This document shows positions 10,891 through 23,999 of a stretch of DNA of 64,000 nucleotides, piece by piece. Location of the stretch: positions 11,855,307-11,919,306 of the forward strand of contig OU744450.1 in the NCBI GenBank assembly GCA_916610825.1. Direction: 5' to 3'. How positions within the stretch are numbered: position 1 is the stretch's first letter; the number at the start of each line of letters is the position of its first letter. The DNA is from Haliclystus octoradiatus (taxonomy: Eukaryota; Cnidaria; Staurozoa; Stauromedusae; Haliclystidae). Made by a program: the position numbers and the translations under genes. The notes beneath the pieces were generated by a model. That model was not told where the DNA came from. It did not search any database and saw only the letters and a program-made list of their open reading frames with translations.

Positions 10891-12827
10891 TGCATTCCTT
10901 GCAAACTACGCGGAGAACATAAAATTGCTTACAAAAAATGCGCGGATCCAATATTTAAAAACCCAAAATTCTCCTAAGTTTAATTCCCAAGAAGGTCAAA
11001 CTTTCCCACAATATTTCGAAATCTTTATGCAATTTCTTGTTCACAAACGGGCCTACTATTATTACTATATATTTTTTACATCCATTTCCTTGCAAATATT
11101 TTCCAAATGTTTTACTGAGCTCCAGCAAAAATTGAAAACCCTTCCAGTCTCAGGCCCCCACCCCATGATCCCATGCGAGGTTTGTTGAAGGTAGCAAGTT
11201 GACAATGTTATTTTTTGGATAACGGACGCTCAACACATGATCAATATAATCATAACATAGGAAACTATGTATAGCCGGCCATAAATGGCTATTAGAAAGC
11301 CATAGAAAGAAACAACATAATAATCTCTCTTCTGAATTCATGTCTGGTTTATGAATGATTCAATGATCATATGATGTGATGCTATCTATCTGGCAACTGG
11401 CTCTGGCTGGACTTTGAAACTTATTATTATCTGTCAACTTATTATTGCTGATGCTGCTGTCATTATGTCATGCTGTTCAATCATTGACTCAGGACTCAGA
11501 TGTTTACAGTACTCAGACCTCTACTGTAGCCTTCATGTAGCAAGCTAGAGTAAGTAAAGTAAGCTAAGTAGAAAGGCTATTTTGGTATTTTCGTTTCAAA
11601 CCACTTTCTTCATCTTCATTACCTTCGCTGTCACTTCTGATAACTAAACTGTCCCGCTTTCGTTTACGTCGCTTCGAACAACCAAATGAACAACACTGTG
11701 TCCCTCTACTGGCCATCGATTGAGAAAACTATACTAGCAATTTTTAAATAATAATCTGATCTTAAATTGAAACAATTTAACACACAATTGAACTTAGAAA
11801 TCTAACGCGCTACGACATTGTTGTTATACTGTTTTTAACTTTCTCGCGAAAGGGGTCACAGTATCATGGCGGTCTGTGATCTATTGTGAAACTTCAAATA
11901 GCGCAGGCACAGAACAATAGGAAGCTCTATCCAGTCTTTATTTTGAGATCAATGAGACATCGTACTATGAAATACTATACTGCTATATCATATGCGTATG
12001 GGTGTGTCTGTTACAGCGACTTTAAAATGTGTCTGCATAAGGCGCCTGACACAATAGAAGAGAAGACAACGTCGTATTATAATGTGTGTCAATCCTCGAT
12101 TAATTGTGAATAAGGGGAAGTAATTACGTATTATGTATCTGAATTATTTATGCAATTAAATTAAATGTAACAATTACAGAGGAAGGAGGCATATCATAGC
12201 AGTGTTGATGCAGTAAAGTACACAGTGACTCAAAATATTTATCAACTAAACTGAAGTTCAAATTATAATTTATTTTGTCAAGGCTAATATTAACTATTAA
12301 ATATAAACTATTAATGTCTTTAAATCTAGCCTGCGCAGACCCAAATCTTTTTTTTATGATTAATAGGGTCTGCGTAATATCGACAGAAAGCTTGCGCTGG
12401 GCGGAAGCTGGAGGGAGTGGCTGGAGCGTCACTACACTTTAACTCCTGCTGTTCAGCGTTGTTCAACTACAGACGGTGTCACAAACAGCATTTCTGCAAG
12501 TCCGATATTCGTAAATAACTGTAGTCAAATATAAAATGTAGTTTATTAGTCATATGTTTCTTAATTACTATATAAGGATAGACGATATTGTAATTGTTTT
12601 ATGATTGGTTAGATTTACCTATTAATGTTGTTACTTACTATATAAGGATAGACTTATATTGCTTTAGCTTGTATGATTGGCTAGCCTCGTTTTGATAAGC
12701 CTCATTTACAGGCATATATACAGAACTAAATTAAGGTGCTGTCTATTCTTAACCTTGCGCTTGCGTTGTTGGTAGAATCATATTGTTGTTTATTGCGTTA
12801 TTAAGTTAACTACAAGCTAACTGGCCA
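10891..12827. other. Region without supported gene
   Basis: AT-rich sequence with only short ORFs lacking splice context. At 12555-12680 the string ACTATATAAGGATAGAC occurs twice about 80 bp apart, each with a TATA-like core. This may be promoter or LTR leader sequence of the retrotransposon remnant that follows, but no matching 3' LTR was found. Confidence 0.35.
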
Positions 12828-14776
12828 ATGGCATTAAAATTAAAGTTAACAGATATCGTTAGAAATTATGTTGGAGATGGTGATGCGGCTGAATGGTGGT
12901 CGCGTTTTGAGATTGTTGCAAGGTTGCAGAAAATTCCACATTCCAGTTTGGTTCCCTTGTTGTTACGTGGACCTCCGTTCATGGTTGATGAAAAAATGGC
13001 CGATGAGGATAAAGTCGATATTGCTAAAGTTAAAACGAAGTTGCTAACAGCATTTTCTTTATCAAAATTTACTGCATATAAACAATTATGACATCGTAGT
13101 TACCAGCCTGGAGAGAACGTTGACGCATATTAGAGCGAAATTAAAATATTATGCGATCTATCAGAAAGTAAATCGCCGAGTGTCGCTTTCGTGGTTGGAC
13201 TACCCGATACTATATCAATGTAATTGAGGCATTTACATCAAACAACTGACGAGACACTAGTTGCTCGCGCGAGAGTGTTACTGGAAGCAGAAAGAGAAAG
13301 TGTTAGAGAAACTATTACTGTTGTGGCTGCATGAGTGCGTGCTGAAAGAGATAAAGAAACTCGAACATGTTTTCTATGTAAAACTATTGGTCATTTGGCA
13401 AAGGATTGTGCTGATAAAGGCAATAAAAAAGTTGTTTGATTCAGATGTGGCAAACCAGGTCACACATCGAATGTTTGCCGTACCGTTTTGTCGGAAAACT
13501 GGAAGGGGGTCGCAGCTTCTGTGGAACAAACTGTGGCCGCGAACAATTGAAATTGAAAGATTTATTGTTGTGTAATGTTTCCGTTGACGGTAAAAGTTTT
13601 CGGTCTTTAGCAGATACAGGATGGACCTTCACGATAGTTTTAAGAACTGTTGTTGCTGATAAGTATGTTGCTGATGAAAAGATTATTACGTTAATGGATA
13701 ATACTACAGTTAAAATTTTTGGTTCGATTTGGTTAAAAGTCGTTATGAGTAATACATATAAATGGATATATTGCTCCATTGTTGGAAAAGTGTTACCAAA
13801 TGTTGATATTATTATGGACATGAATGCCATTAAAAACTTTGGTGGTTTATTGGTTGATCCATTGGGTAAATTTAGATTTGGTTGTGTTAAAGATGTTGTT
13901 GTAGCTGTTGGAGCGGTTAATACTATTACTAATGATATGTTGGTTATTGATGATAATAATATTAGATTATTGATGATTTATTGGCTAAGGCTGATGATAA
14001 TAATACTATTACAAATGAAGTATTGGCTATTGATGATATTAATACTATTAATAATGATTTGTTAGCAATTGATGATAACAATTTCTCGGCATCTTTTGAC
14101 GGCGTTAGTTGGATTGTAAAATGGAAGTGGCGCGATGGGAAACCACCGGCTCAATTGAAGAACGCGGTAGGTCAATATCGTATGGCTGATTATGTACAAT
14201 TATCATTCGACAGAACCCTTGATGAATGGATCGCGAAGGAATATCTAGTACCATACGATGACAAAAAATCTGGAGACCCTAAAGCTCTTATTCCAATGTT
14301 TGCTGTTGTACAGCCAAATAAAAATAAAATCAGGCCGATATTAGATTTTAGAGAGTTAAAATCAAAGTCTCGATTTGTATAGCGGTGCAAGCGATATTTG
14401 CTTACAGACGTTACGAGAATGGCGGAAAAAGGGTATAGACTGTGCTATTGTCGATTTAAAAGACGCGTATTTACAGCTATGTGTAGATAACAGTTTCTGA
14501 CCGTTTCAAACTGTAATATACCGCTCGCGTCGTTGGTGTTTAAATCGTCTTGGATTTGGCCTTAATGTCGCACCTATGGTTATGTCAAAAGTATTACGAC
14601 AGGTCTTGTCGATCGACCCTATTACTGCCAAGGGGTGTAGCTCTTATATTGATGACATATTTGTTGATGAGTCTATTGTATCAGCTCAAAGCGTTCGTAA
14701 TCATTTAAAACAATATGGTTTATTATCTAAACCAACTGAAAAACTTTGTAGTGCTAATCCTGTACCAGTTCTTTGA
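12828..14776 (+). pseudogene. Decayed Ty3/Gmr1-like retrotransposon (gag, knuckles, protease, RT)
   Basis: The expected order is visible across several frames. A gag-like segment lies at 12828-13091. A CCHC knuckle (CFLCKTIGHLAKDC) and a second, damaged one lie near 13360-13490. An aspartic protease region with a DTG motif lies near 13610. RT motifs follow at about 14250-14776: IRPILDFREL, VDLKDAYLQL, LGFGLNVAP and the catalytic YIDDI. Multiple frameshifts and stops show it is dead, and it ends abruptly after the thumb-proximal RT region with no RNase H, integrase or 3' LTR. The RT resembles Gmr1/gypsy-type elements of marine invertebrates, judged from motif style only. Confidence 0.75.
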
Positions 14777-15129
14777 TTAAGTGTTATTCAATCTGGAGAG
14801 CATTTTACTTTGGTCTCGCTCAAATAAGTTGTCATTGAGTGAAATTGATTTCAATTGTTTTACGAAACGAGAACTTTACTCTCTATAATATTGTACATTC
14901 ACAGTAGCGAGAAACAACATTTCTGTGGTATTAAATCTAGTAGATTTATATATTTAAGCCCAATTTTGGAGTTGAAGGAGTATGAATATGTAAAAATCTA
15001 AGAACATCATCTACGGACAGAAAGTTTTTGTCTACCCAACAGTGATCATATCAAAAGCAAAAATTATATATTTCTAGCACTTTTTCACATTTCTGATTAG
15101 CATTTAAGCTTTTTTGAAGTTATCTATCA

Positions 15130-16860
15130 AATTTTTGACTGATCAGTAAAATATTAGCTTGTTCTGCGCTGATCAAGCCGTGATCAAACTTGTGTTGTGA
15201 AAATGTTCAAAATTGATTGAGATTTACGGTGGGTGTAAAATACCGACCCGCCGACTCGCCAACCACACAGACCACCTTGATTTAATCTAGAATTTCCGGG
15301 TTAACATCACGAATACTTCACGGCGTTGTACAGAATATTTTGGAAGAACCTTTTGCTGAAGATTTATAAATTTTCTTTAATAGGTATGTTCTCCGTCGAA
15401 TTAATTTTTCCAATTTGTTCAGCTCAACAAATCAACTGGGAAAGCATCGACACAATTATGGCACGCACATCAATCCACGTTGTTTTTATTTCGTAGTATT
15501 AAATATATATTACGAGATGTGGATTGTTAGGCTATTATTCCTGTTATTGTTATGTGGAACCTTGACTGTAAATTGTCGATGCTTTCCCAGTTGAATTGTT
15601 GAGCTGAACAAATTGGAAGAATTAATTCGACGGAGAACATACCCAATTAAAGAAAATTTATAAATCTTCAGGACTTCAGCAGACATCGTATTTATTTGCA
15701 AGATAATAAATAAAGTAGCACTTGCACGGACCTTCCGACGAGTGTGTACATTCCCATCTAAATCATATACAGTATGGCTTGGAAGTTTCAATTCTAGCCT
15801 ATTCATGCTTTCATGATGCTTTGAGGGTCACTAAATATGAAGCTTATCACATTTATCGGTCATATTTATTGGAAAAAGAATAAATATCGTATAAATGAAT
15901 CAAAAGTTCACGCAAAATATTCTGTACTACGCCTTGAAGTATTCGTCATGTCAACCCGGAAATTCTAGATTAAATCAATCTGGTCTGTGTGGTCGGCGAG
16001 TCGGCGGGTCGGTATTTTACACCCACCGTGAGATTTAGTAAAAAGTGGGGGGTCTAGGGTGACGCTTAAAATGGAGTACAAAAACGTGAATGTCTTTTGT
16101 GTCTTATGTTGATCAGTTTGGCTATAGCCTGATCAGGACTGATCACATCGTGATCAAACTTTTGATATAAAATTTCAAAATTGGGCGGGGTTAAAGGAGG
16201 TGGGGGGCCAGGACTACGGTAATTTTGTACCGTGGAACGTGAATATTTCTTACATCTTCAGTTGATCAGTTTAGCTATAGCCTGATCAGGACTGATCACA
16301 TCGTGATCAAACTTTTGATGTAAAAATTTTCAAATTGGGCATGGTTAAAGGGGGTGGAGGGCCAGGACTACGATAATTTTGTACCGTGGAACGTGAATAT
16401 CTCTTTGATCTTCAATTGATCAGTTTAGCTATAGCCTGATCAGGACTGATCACATCGTGATCAAACTTTTGACATGAAAATTTTCGAAATTGGGCGTGGT
16501 TAGGTGGGGTGGGGGGGTAAGGACTACGCTATAAATTGAGCCTAAAACGCAAATATTTCGTTGATCGTAATTTGATCAGCAATATAAATGCCTGATCAGT
16601 ACTTATGACAGCGTGATCAAACTTTTGATATATAAATTTTCGAATTTTATGAGGTGGGGGGGACTGGCGTAGTCCTGGCCCCCCACAAGAAAATCGTTAA
16701 TAACTGTTACGCTTTTGTTTGATCAGTCTTAAAAACACCTGATCACAACTGATCAACTACTGATCAAAGTATTTATGATATTTTGGACAAAATTTGAAGA
16801 GATGGGGGGCCAGGACTACGCAGGTTAAATCAATTATATTCATGAAATTTGGCGGTAACA
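15130..16860. repeat. TGATCA-rich tandem array, about 150-160-bp units
   Basis: About five to six imperfect units each contain TTGATCAGTTTAGCTATAGC, CTGATCAGGACTGATCACAT, CGTGATCAAACTTTTGA and a G-rich block (GGGGGGCCAGGACTACG). Units start near 16110, 16260, 16407, 16570 and 16720, and one further unit near 15140 is split by the foldback insertion at 15227. The four-fold GATCA pattern per unit could form hairpins. There is no coding potential. Confidence 0.75.
15218..16037. mobile_element. 802-bp foldback element with 9-bp target duplication, inside the tandem array
   Basis: The element spans 15227-16028 and is flanked by TGAGATTTA at 15218-15226 and 16029-16037. Terminal inverted repeats begin CGGTGGGTGTAAAATACCGA and run for more than 100 bp. 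A second, inner inverted repeat covers about 15360-15460 and 15575-15680, so the molecule folds almost entirely on itself. There is no transposase. The short minus-strand ORF at 15510-15806 lies inside it and is not a gene. Confidence 0.85.
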
Positions 16861-17170
16861 TTCTAGTTCTAGTTTTGGAAAACTCGCTATTGATTGGCTG
16901 ATGAACAATAGACAAACAATAGATTGCTCACGTTCCTGCCACTCTCCCTCATTCAGTCCAGCGCGAGCTTCCTGTCGATATTACGATGTTAACTGGCGAA
17001 ATCTATGAGACTCCAACTTCATATTTAAATTTTGAATAATGTAATAATGAATAATTTAATATTGACCGTTTTTATTTATTTATGTTTGATGTGAATTATG
17101 CTTCTCAAAAGATTACAACAAAACAGTCAATTCTTTCCTAAAAACCAGATTGTCAGACATACTTATGTTT

Positions 17171-18180
17171 TAGGCTATGGCTATACGGCGTATTTTGAGC
17201 GAACATAATGCAGGCGTATTCAATGCATTATTTACGCCTCGAAATACGCCTTCGAGATGTTTGAAAACTTGAAGCGCGCTAAACAAGCGGAAATAAATCA
17301 AATTTTCTGATTAGTGCGTTTTACACAAACAAACTATGGTTCTCCACGGCATGAGACAAATTATTTGTTTTCGTCATGAGGCAATATGATATCGTAAGTT
17401 TATTCAAAACTAATGAAAGTCGTGAAGGAAATCGTTCGCTTTTTCTGTGATTGTTACAAGCCATGTTCAAGATAATAATCAACATACAGAAGCAATAAAC
17501 ATACGCTGTTCAAGAATACCCATTGGAAACAAAAATTACAAACTTAGCTTTGCGATAATGTCGAGAAGAGTTTGCATTTTGAGTAAGTATGAGCTATGAT
17601 TTTTTATTTAATTCCAATCAAAATGTGAATGTTTTGAGATTTGATTATTGCATTTTCAAGTACATGTTTTCCAATGATATATCAAATAAAAATTTAATTT
17701 ATTGATAAAAGAGAATGAACAATTTGTTGTACTTCGATCCCTGCTCATTTGTATTTGTTGTTCATGGAATCATTTCCATGCCATCACTGGCATACTCGTT
17801 GAGAGTTGCTATGCTGTTGCTATGCTGTTGCCGTGCAACTGCATCTAAACGAGACAAATTAAACGTCTAAACCTCCGTCTTTATTGAAATAATTTACGAA
17901 TAATTAAGGATTATTATAGGATTACCAAGGATGGCGTTTTATCCGCCCTCATTTTCGCCTGCATAGTCCAAAGGCGTATTTGAGAGGTGTCGAAGGCGTA
18001 TTTGCATTTAAGTACGCCTAAACAAGGCGTATTTTGGCATTTTAACCGGTTAAAATGCAACAGGCGTATTCAATGCGCTCTATAAGGCGCTCTCCAGGCG
18101 TATTTCAGGTGTAAATAATGCTCGAATTAAATACGCCTGCATTATTTTCGCTCAAAATACGCCGTATAGCCATAGCCTTA
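17171..18180. mobile_element. 1.0-kb inverted-repeat element rich in AGGCGTATT
   Basis: The left end (AGGCTATGGCTATACGGCGT from 17172) matches the reverse complement of the right end up to 18178 over about 50 bp. Subterminal regions contain many copies of AGGCGTATT in both orientations, especially 17200-17260 and 17980-18145, which look like binding sites for a transposase. There is no ORF, and no target duplication could be recognised. Confidence 0.65.
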
Positions 18181-18584
18181 CATCCATAGCTAGATTCAGA
18201 CGGCCAGACATGAATGACTAGACGAGCGATTATAGTTCACGACATTGCTAAGTGGTATGGTGGGCGTGTTCAAGTGGCAGCGCGAGCCGCCAGCCGAAAC
18301 AAAATCATCTATCAGTGGCATGGAGTCTATGAATAGAGTCGCTTTGAGGCGGCGCTACTACGCCACTTCAAATGAATTACTTCCGATTATTGAAATATTA
18401 GTCAAAAGTAATTCAAAATAAACGCAAATTCCTGCTCTGCAAATATGAAAATGATAAGTAAGGAATCGTGCGCGGATGAAAAAGATAAGTAAAAAATCAA
18501 GATGATTGGACGCGCGGATTCAACGAAAATTATGCGCTGGGAATAAATTCCCCGCGCACGACAAATAATGCAGTCTGGCGAGTC

Positions 18585-18716
18585 AGCACCGGTGATTGAT
18601 GTTGTGAAAATGCTGGCTGGTGTGGTCAAATGAAGCCAGCATTTTCACAACATTGAAGCGAGATTTTATCAAATATTGTGAAAATGTTGGTTTCATTTGG
18701 CGGGGGCTGTAATTAC
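18585..18716. repeat. Copy of the GTTGTGAAAATGCTGGC repeat
   Basis: This copy shares CAGCATTTTCACAACATTGA and ATTTTATCAAAT with the repeat near 9920-9965 in the same orientation. Its right end (CATTTGGCGGGGGCT) is the inverted counterpart of the left edge near 9827. Confidence 0.6.
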
Positions 18717-19674
18717 AGTCTTCATAAAGTTTAATTAGTTGAATCATTTAAGCAAAGGTAAGATAACGTTGTGACGGTTAGACTACGATCGATGCGAGGG
18801 AGACATGAAAGACACAGCAAAATATTCACGTAACAAGTTCATATATATACTGTACTCCACGGAGGACTCAAGGCATCTCACCTCACATGAAAACATCTTA
18901 TTTATATAAACAATCAACACCCACTCTCCTTACCTTTAAATAAAATTACGACTCTTAATACTTCAGATAAGATTCTTTTCAATTGGATCATTGGATGGAT
19001 ATCCTGCTTTTCTGTTGCTTCTTTAAACACCAAAAACAAATACGAGCAAGTTCATTGACTTTACTGATATTATGTTAACATAATTATATATATAAATTTC
19101 CCAATTGATATCCACAATTGATGATAATTTCAGAAGAGTATATTAAGTAAAGCGGAAACATCATGTTCGAAATGAGAGCGACTTTGGTTTTTTTTTGAGA
19201 TATTATCAGCTGGATTATTGTTAAATTAACTTCCTGTTTGAATATTGCTAGAACTGTTTTTGAGATATAGATTTTACAAATGTAGCTGACTGGCCCCGAG
19301 TTCCGCTTTCAAATTTGCAAATTTGCAGAGATTAAATGATTAGGTTGGTAAAAGAAAAGCGAATATTTTGTCCACACATTTACACATGACACATTTACAA
19401 AACATATCAGAATCGTGATAAAGTTTATTGAGACTTGGAGCAAGTCAACCAATGTAGAACGAATATCGATTCATGGCAAAGGCAATGGATAATAATATCT
19501 ATGATGATAACATTTTGATAACAATTTCCCTTTTTGATCTTTTAGTAATAGGTTGGTCATTCGGATAATATGGTTTGAGCACAATTTACTACAAGACCTA
19601 CATAGGCTATAAGAGTCAGAAGTATGATCTTTGTAATTTGTTTATATCAGATCGTATATCTTTCACGGGGGGGG

Positions 19675-20946
19675 GGGGGGGCGGGTAGAGACGAATGGTC
19701 ACCCCATACAGTCTCTGACGTCACATCTCCAAAACGAGACTACCCTTTGGATTGTATTTCCTTTGAATCTCATCAAATCCGAATTCACTCACAACTCAAT
19801 CAAACTATTTGACTGACATGGCGGTCCACAATTTTAACAAATATCCTTCATTTTATTTTGTCAGCATACCGCCAATTGATTTGGAATAATTATTAAATAG
19901 ATTACTTGTTTTTGTTTTCGATGGATTTAAGTTTTGTAAAATGGGATATTTTGCTGTACTGATGCTACGTATTTATTATTTAACTTATTTGTAAGACTGA
20001 TTATGAAGACAGAATTTAGAAAGCGACGTAACAATTAATGCCTACAGATTGGACTATTTTCAAGTCTATTATAGCAAGATATTATCTCTAATTTCTACAA
20101 ATAATGTTTTCGGCTTTATTACTATACTACCCAGGTAATTTATAGGATCATATCCATGATTGCAAGGAACTATAATAATGAGTGAGCATTCAGTTCGAGA
20201 AAGCGCGCCTTTTGGCGCCATTATTTTACCATAACATTTTGAAAAGAAAGCGGAAGAAATTTAATTTGGATGTCATAGGTGACCAAATAACAGGCAATGC
20301 CTATGACAACACTGTGTTACTTCTCTCCAATAATAATCGATAGTGAGAAAAATTGAACTAACATATTTACTCGAAAATATCTGATTCATAATTTGATACT
20401 TGTTTGATTTATGTCAAAACTTAAACACGCCATCTTTCTTGTGGGGATCACGATTCACGAATCAATTTATTTCAAAACAAAAGTGAAATGTAAACACTGT
20501 TCATTTTGTTACAATTGCTTGAATACTTATCAAACGTATAGCACCATATATAAGACATAGCTTTGATGTTTGAGCTGGTATGAAAACGGCCTTGACAGGA
20601 AGGAGGATGAAGTTTGGCTTCCAGGATGTGAAAAATTGTTCCAAATAAATAATTACTTGTACATCATATAAAACTTAATATCCACAATGTTGATGCAAGG
20701 TTCAATAAAGTAGCACTACTAAAATTGCAAAATATGTAATAAAAATTTGATTGTAAATAAAGTCAAAGTTGGTGACAGTTGTTAGAAAAACTGTTTTATC
20801 GCCATGACAGTTCGACAAGATCTTTCAAATATTATTTCGGATTTGACTCCAGATATAGAAAGACTTCAATCTTAATAGTGACCTCGTTTTGGAAATGTGA
20901 CGTCAGAGACTGTATAGGGTGACCATTCGTCTCTACCGGGGGGGCG
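19675..20946. mobile_element. 1.25-kb foldback element in a G-tract, 9-bp target duplication
   Basis: The element spans 19684-20937. Terminal inverted repeats begin GGTAGAGACGAATGGTCACC, are about 57 bp long and include TGACGTCAC. It is flanked by GGGGGGGCG at 19675-19683 and 20938-20946. The target is part of a 14-G run beginning at 19667, so the exact duplication is less certain than for the other elements. The interior is AT-rich and non-coding. Confidence 0.7.
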
Positions 20947-22431
20947 GCGTGTGAACTACCCAAATAGAGGTTCTAAAAATCCTGTAAATGTTACCCAAAA
21001 CGTATCCAAAAATCTAAACAAAGTTCTTAATTTGAAAAGGATATATTTTCAAATTAACAATTTTGAGCTGGAAGAGCTGGAAGAATGGACCTCAAAAAAG
21101 TGGCATGTCCCCGTATAAAGCTGTTGTAGCAGTGTTGAAGACAGAGAAGAGATTCTCGAGTAGTACTAGTTGCTTTGCTTGGTAAAGTTTTAATGATGTA
21201 TTATTCTCTCGTCACCGTGATCATTATATTTCGCAATACATTTTTATGCCGCTAACTATAGTACAGCTGTGACGTCGATAACGGTCACTACATTTTCATA
21301 TATTGGAGTTACTCCCCGGGATTATTAATTAATATGGAATTATCTATAATTAATTGCGATCAATTCAAATTTAATAAACGGTAGTAATTTTAGAATGGTA
21401 GGATATATGTGTCCACATCAACGACATATCGTCGATATCGAGGATAAAGTATCAACACCTTTTTAATTACATAGAGATTACTTCATGATCTGAGATTTGT
21501 TCGTTTTGCGGATATCAGGTCTTATCATCTCATCGATATACAAATTGATGAATTATCTCAATTTCCTTTTAAAGATTTGGAATTAAAACTTTGGGCGTTG
21601 GTCCAAAGATTGAAAAAAAATAATTATGTCTTTACCAAAAAAGGAAAATAGAATATATGAAATAAGCAAAATCTATATGCAAGAGGTGCATCAAAAAGCA
21701 GGTCCCGATAGAGGGAGGTCTCATATGTCAATTGACAAACGTACCTTTTCCCTCAATGACGTAATTGTTTACTAATCTACTTTTTTTTTGTCTGGATGCA
21801 TACATGTGCCTAATTATAGTCTGATATTCAGATTTAGCAAACTGGGTAATCTTTAATTGAGAAAAGAGATGTTGGCTTCTTTCCTAGATTATGAGCCTAC
21901 TGTATCAATAAGAGATGAATATGATCACTGCTCAAATGATCTCACCTACGTTTGTTTTGATTTGGATTTATTGGATAGTGGAGAACCGTTGAACCGATTC
22001 CAGCGGCGATTTGCTACTATTAATAGTCAAAGATCAGAAAGAACATCAGTGCTGTCTGTTGATAATTAATTTAACTGGCTAAATATACTATTTAATTTAT
22101 TTTTATCAATATGCTTTCAAATTTGATTGAACAACGTACATAACGTATATTTACACTTTCGCCAAGATAGATTTCAGTCTGCACGCAAGCTAATATTAGT
22201 AATTTAATGTAACGGTATCAAATATAGAAATAGAGACAATTAAAGATTCCCCCTTTATTAAACAAAATAAATGATGAAGGGAGTTGTTGGTGCCGGGGGA
22301 ATGTTAAACGACTATTTATTTCCTCTTCCAGGGCAGTTGCAATATAGGGGGTTTCGTCTTCTAATATGGGCGTGGCAATTTGTTACGTCATTGTGACAGG
22401 GGTATTCAAAATCCTGTATCTGGGCCGTGAT
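20947..22431. other. Spacer; a 66-codon ORF at 21869-22069 (+) of unknown status
   Basis: No supported gene. One + strand ORF starting at ATG 21869 (MLASFLDYEPTVSIRDEYDH...) has unusually protein-like composition for this AT-rich spacer, but it has an upstream stop, no clear splice sites and no recognised domain. It could be an orphan exon or chance. Confidence 0.25.
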
Positions 22432-22708
22432 TTGACAAACAGATAGAAGTTGTGACCACCTGCGCGCGCATGTGCCGTAACATATCCAAAGCGGTCAATT
22501 TGCTCTAATTGTGCGGCCAAAGCCTAACACGTAAGTTATCTTTACAAAATGGCGATCAGAAGCAGACGTTAAACGAAGGAAACCTATGACTTATATTATT
22601 AAATTACACTTTATATTTCTTAATGAAAATTGAATACTTGTTTACACTTGACAATAAAAAATTTACGATCAAATGGATTCAGAAAAACTTTTATTATCAA
22701 GTCAAAAG

Positions 22709-23409
22709 TCGACGGCAAGCATGGTAGTCAAATCTTTTGTAGCCATTTTGAAATTTTTTATCTTGAATATAATTGGTATGAAAATGATGCAGAATTCTTT
22801 GATATGATCATTTAAGTCAATCGGGAAAGAAAAAACATTAAAAATGTGACACCGGAACTAGTGCCAGGCTCTTTTCGTTCAAATAAAATGGGTCTTCTTA
22901 AAAAGGTCGGGTGTAAAATTTCTTTACATAAATCTTAATTATTTTTGCTGGTAATTGTACCTTGACATATTTGCTTGGATTCTACCGTGTGCTTTTTTTA
23001 TTGGTGAAGAAACAAAAAAGTTGTAGTGTTTTGCAGTTTCAAAAAGCAGTCACGCTCCAGCTGTTTTAGAAAGTTTCAAAACATCTGATTGAATAACATT
23101 TTTGCTTCTTCACCATTCAAAAAAAAGACACGGTAGAATCCAAGCAAATATGTCAAGGTACAATTACCAGCAAAAATAATTAAGATTTATGCAAAGCAAT
23201 TTTACACCCGACCTTTTTAATAAGACCCATTTTATTTGAAAGAAAAGAGCCTGGCACTAGTTCCGGTGTCACATTTTTAATGTTTTTTCTTTCCGGATTG
23301 ACTTTTATGATCATACCAAAGAATTCTGAATCATTTTCATACCAAATATATTCAAGATAAAAAATTTCAAAATGGCTACAAAAGATTTGACTACCATGCT
23401 TCGACGGCA
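22709..23409. mobile_element. 683-bp foldback element nested in the palindrome, 9-bp target duplication
   Basis: The element spans 22718-23400 with inverted repeats of about 245 bp (starting AGCATGGTAGTCAAATCTTT) and is flanked by TCGACGGCA at 22709-22717 and 23401-23409. The opposite palindrome arm carries the same site once (reverse complement at 27900-27908), which is an empty site. A half copy of the same element lies at 60390-60700. It is non-coding. Confidence 0.9.
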
Positions 23410-23999
23410 TAAATCTTAATTTCTTAATGTCATGGCCTATTATTTGATTATTCTATGGTTCTTGTTCTAGACACACTATAGTCGAGAATCTATATCGCTA
23501 AAAAAGTAAGCACATAATAAACTATGACTTATCTAAGTTTGAAACTGTTGACAGTATTTGATAATGCTTCAACAAAGAGCAGCTCGATATTGATTTTGCA
23601 AAAACACGACAGTCGAGTTCAACAAAGTCTAGAAAACCTTCAATAGGCCTACGTTGGCAATAAAAACTGTCTGGTTCTTCTAAAAGCGCACACTAATTAA
23701 TCTCAAACTGGTTGCACATTTAAAATAATTCATAAACTACTATGATTCTAAGTTTGACTATCATTGCTTGACTCTTTGATACCAAAGTTATTTAGTTTGC
23801 AAAATATGAATTATACTATACTCATTCCGCTTTGTTGACAAAGTCTCAAGGCCATCTTTTTCTTTTTGAATTATAAGGTCTCTCAAATCAAAGCAAGATA
23901 TGCCGATGACTACATATCACTCAAATGTATCACATGCATAGACATGTATCGACGTAAATTGATAAAATTTCATGAAAAAGCTCTATCAAGTTTATTATG

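Noticed and set aside
19624-19812. + strand ORF crossing the G-run
   Set aside because: It runs from host sequence through a 14-G tract into a foldback terminal repeat.
22630-23410. ORFs of 61 and 76 codons with similar sequence on opposite strands
   Set aside because: They are mirror translations of the two arms of the 683-bp foldback element.
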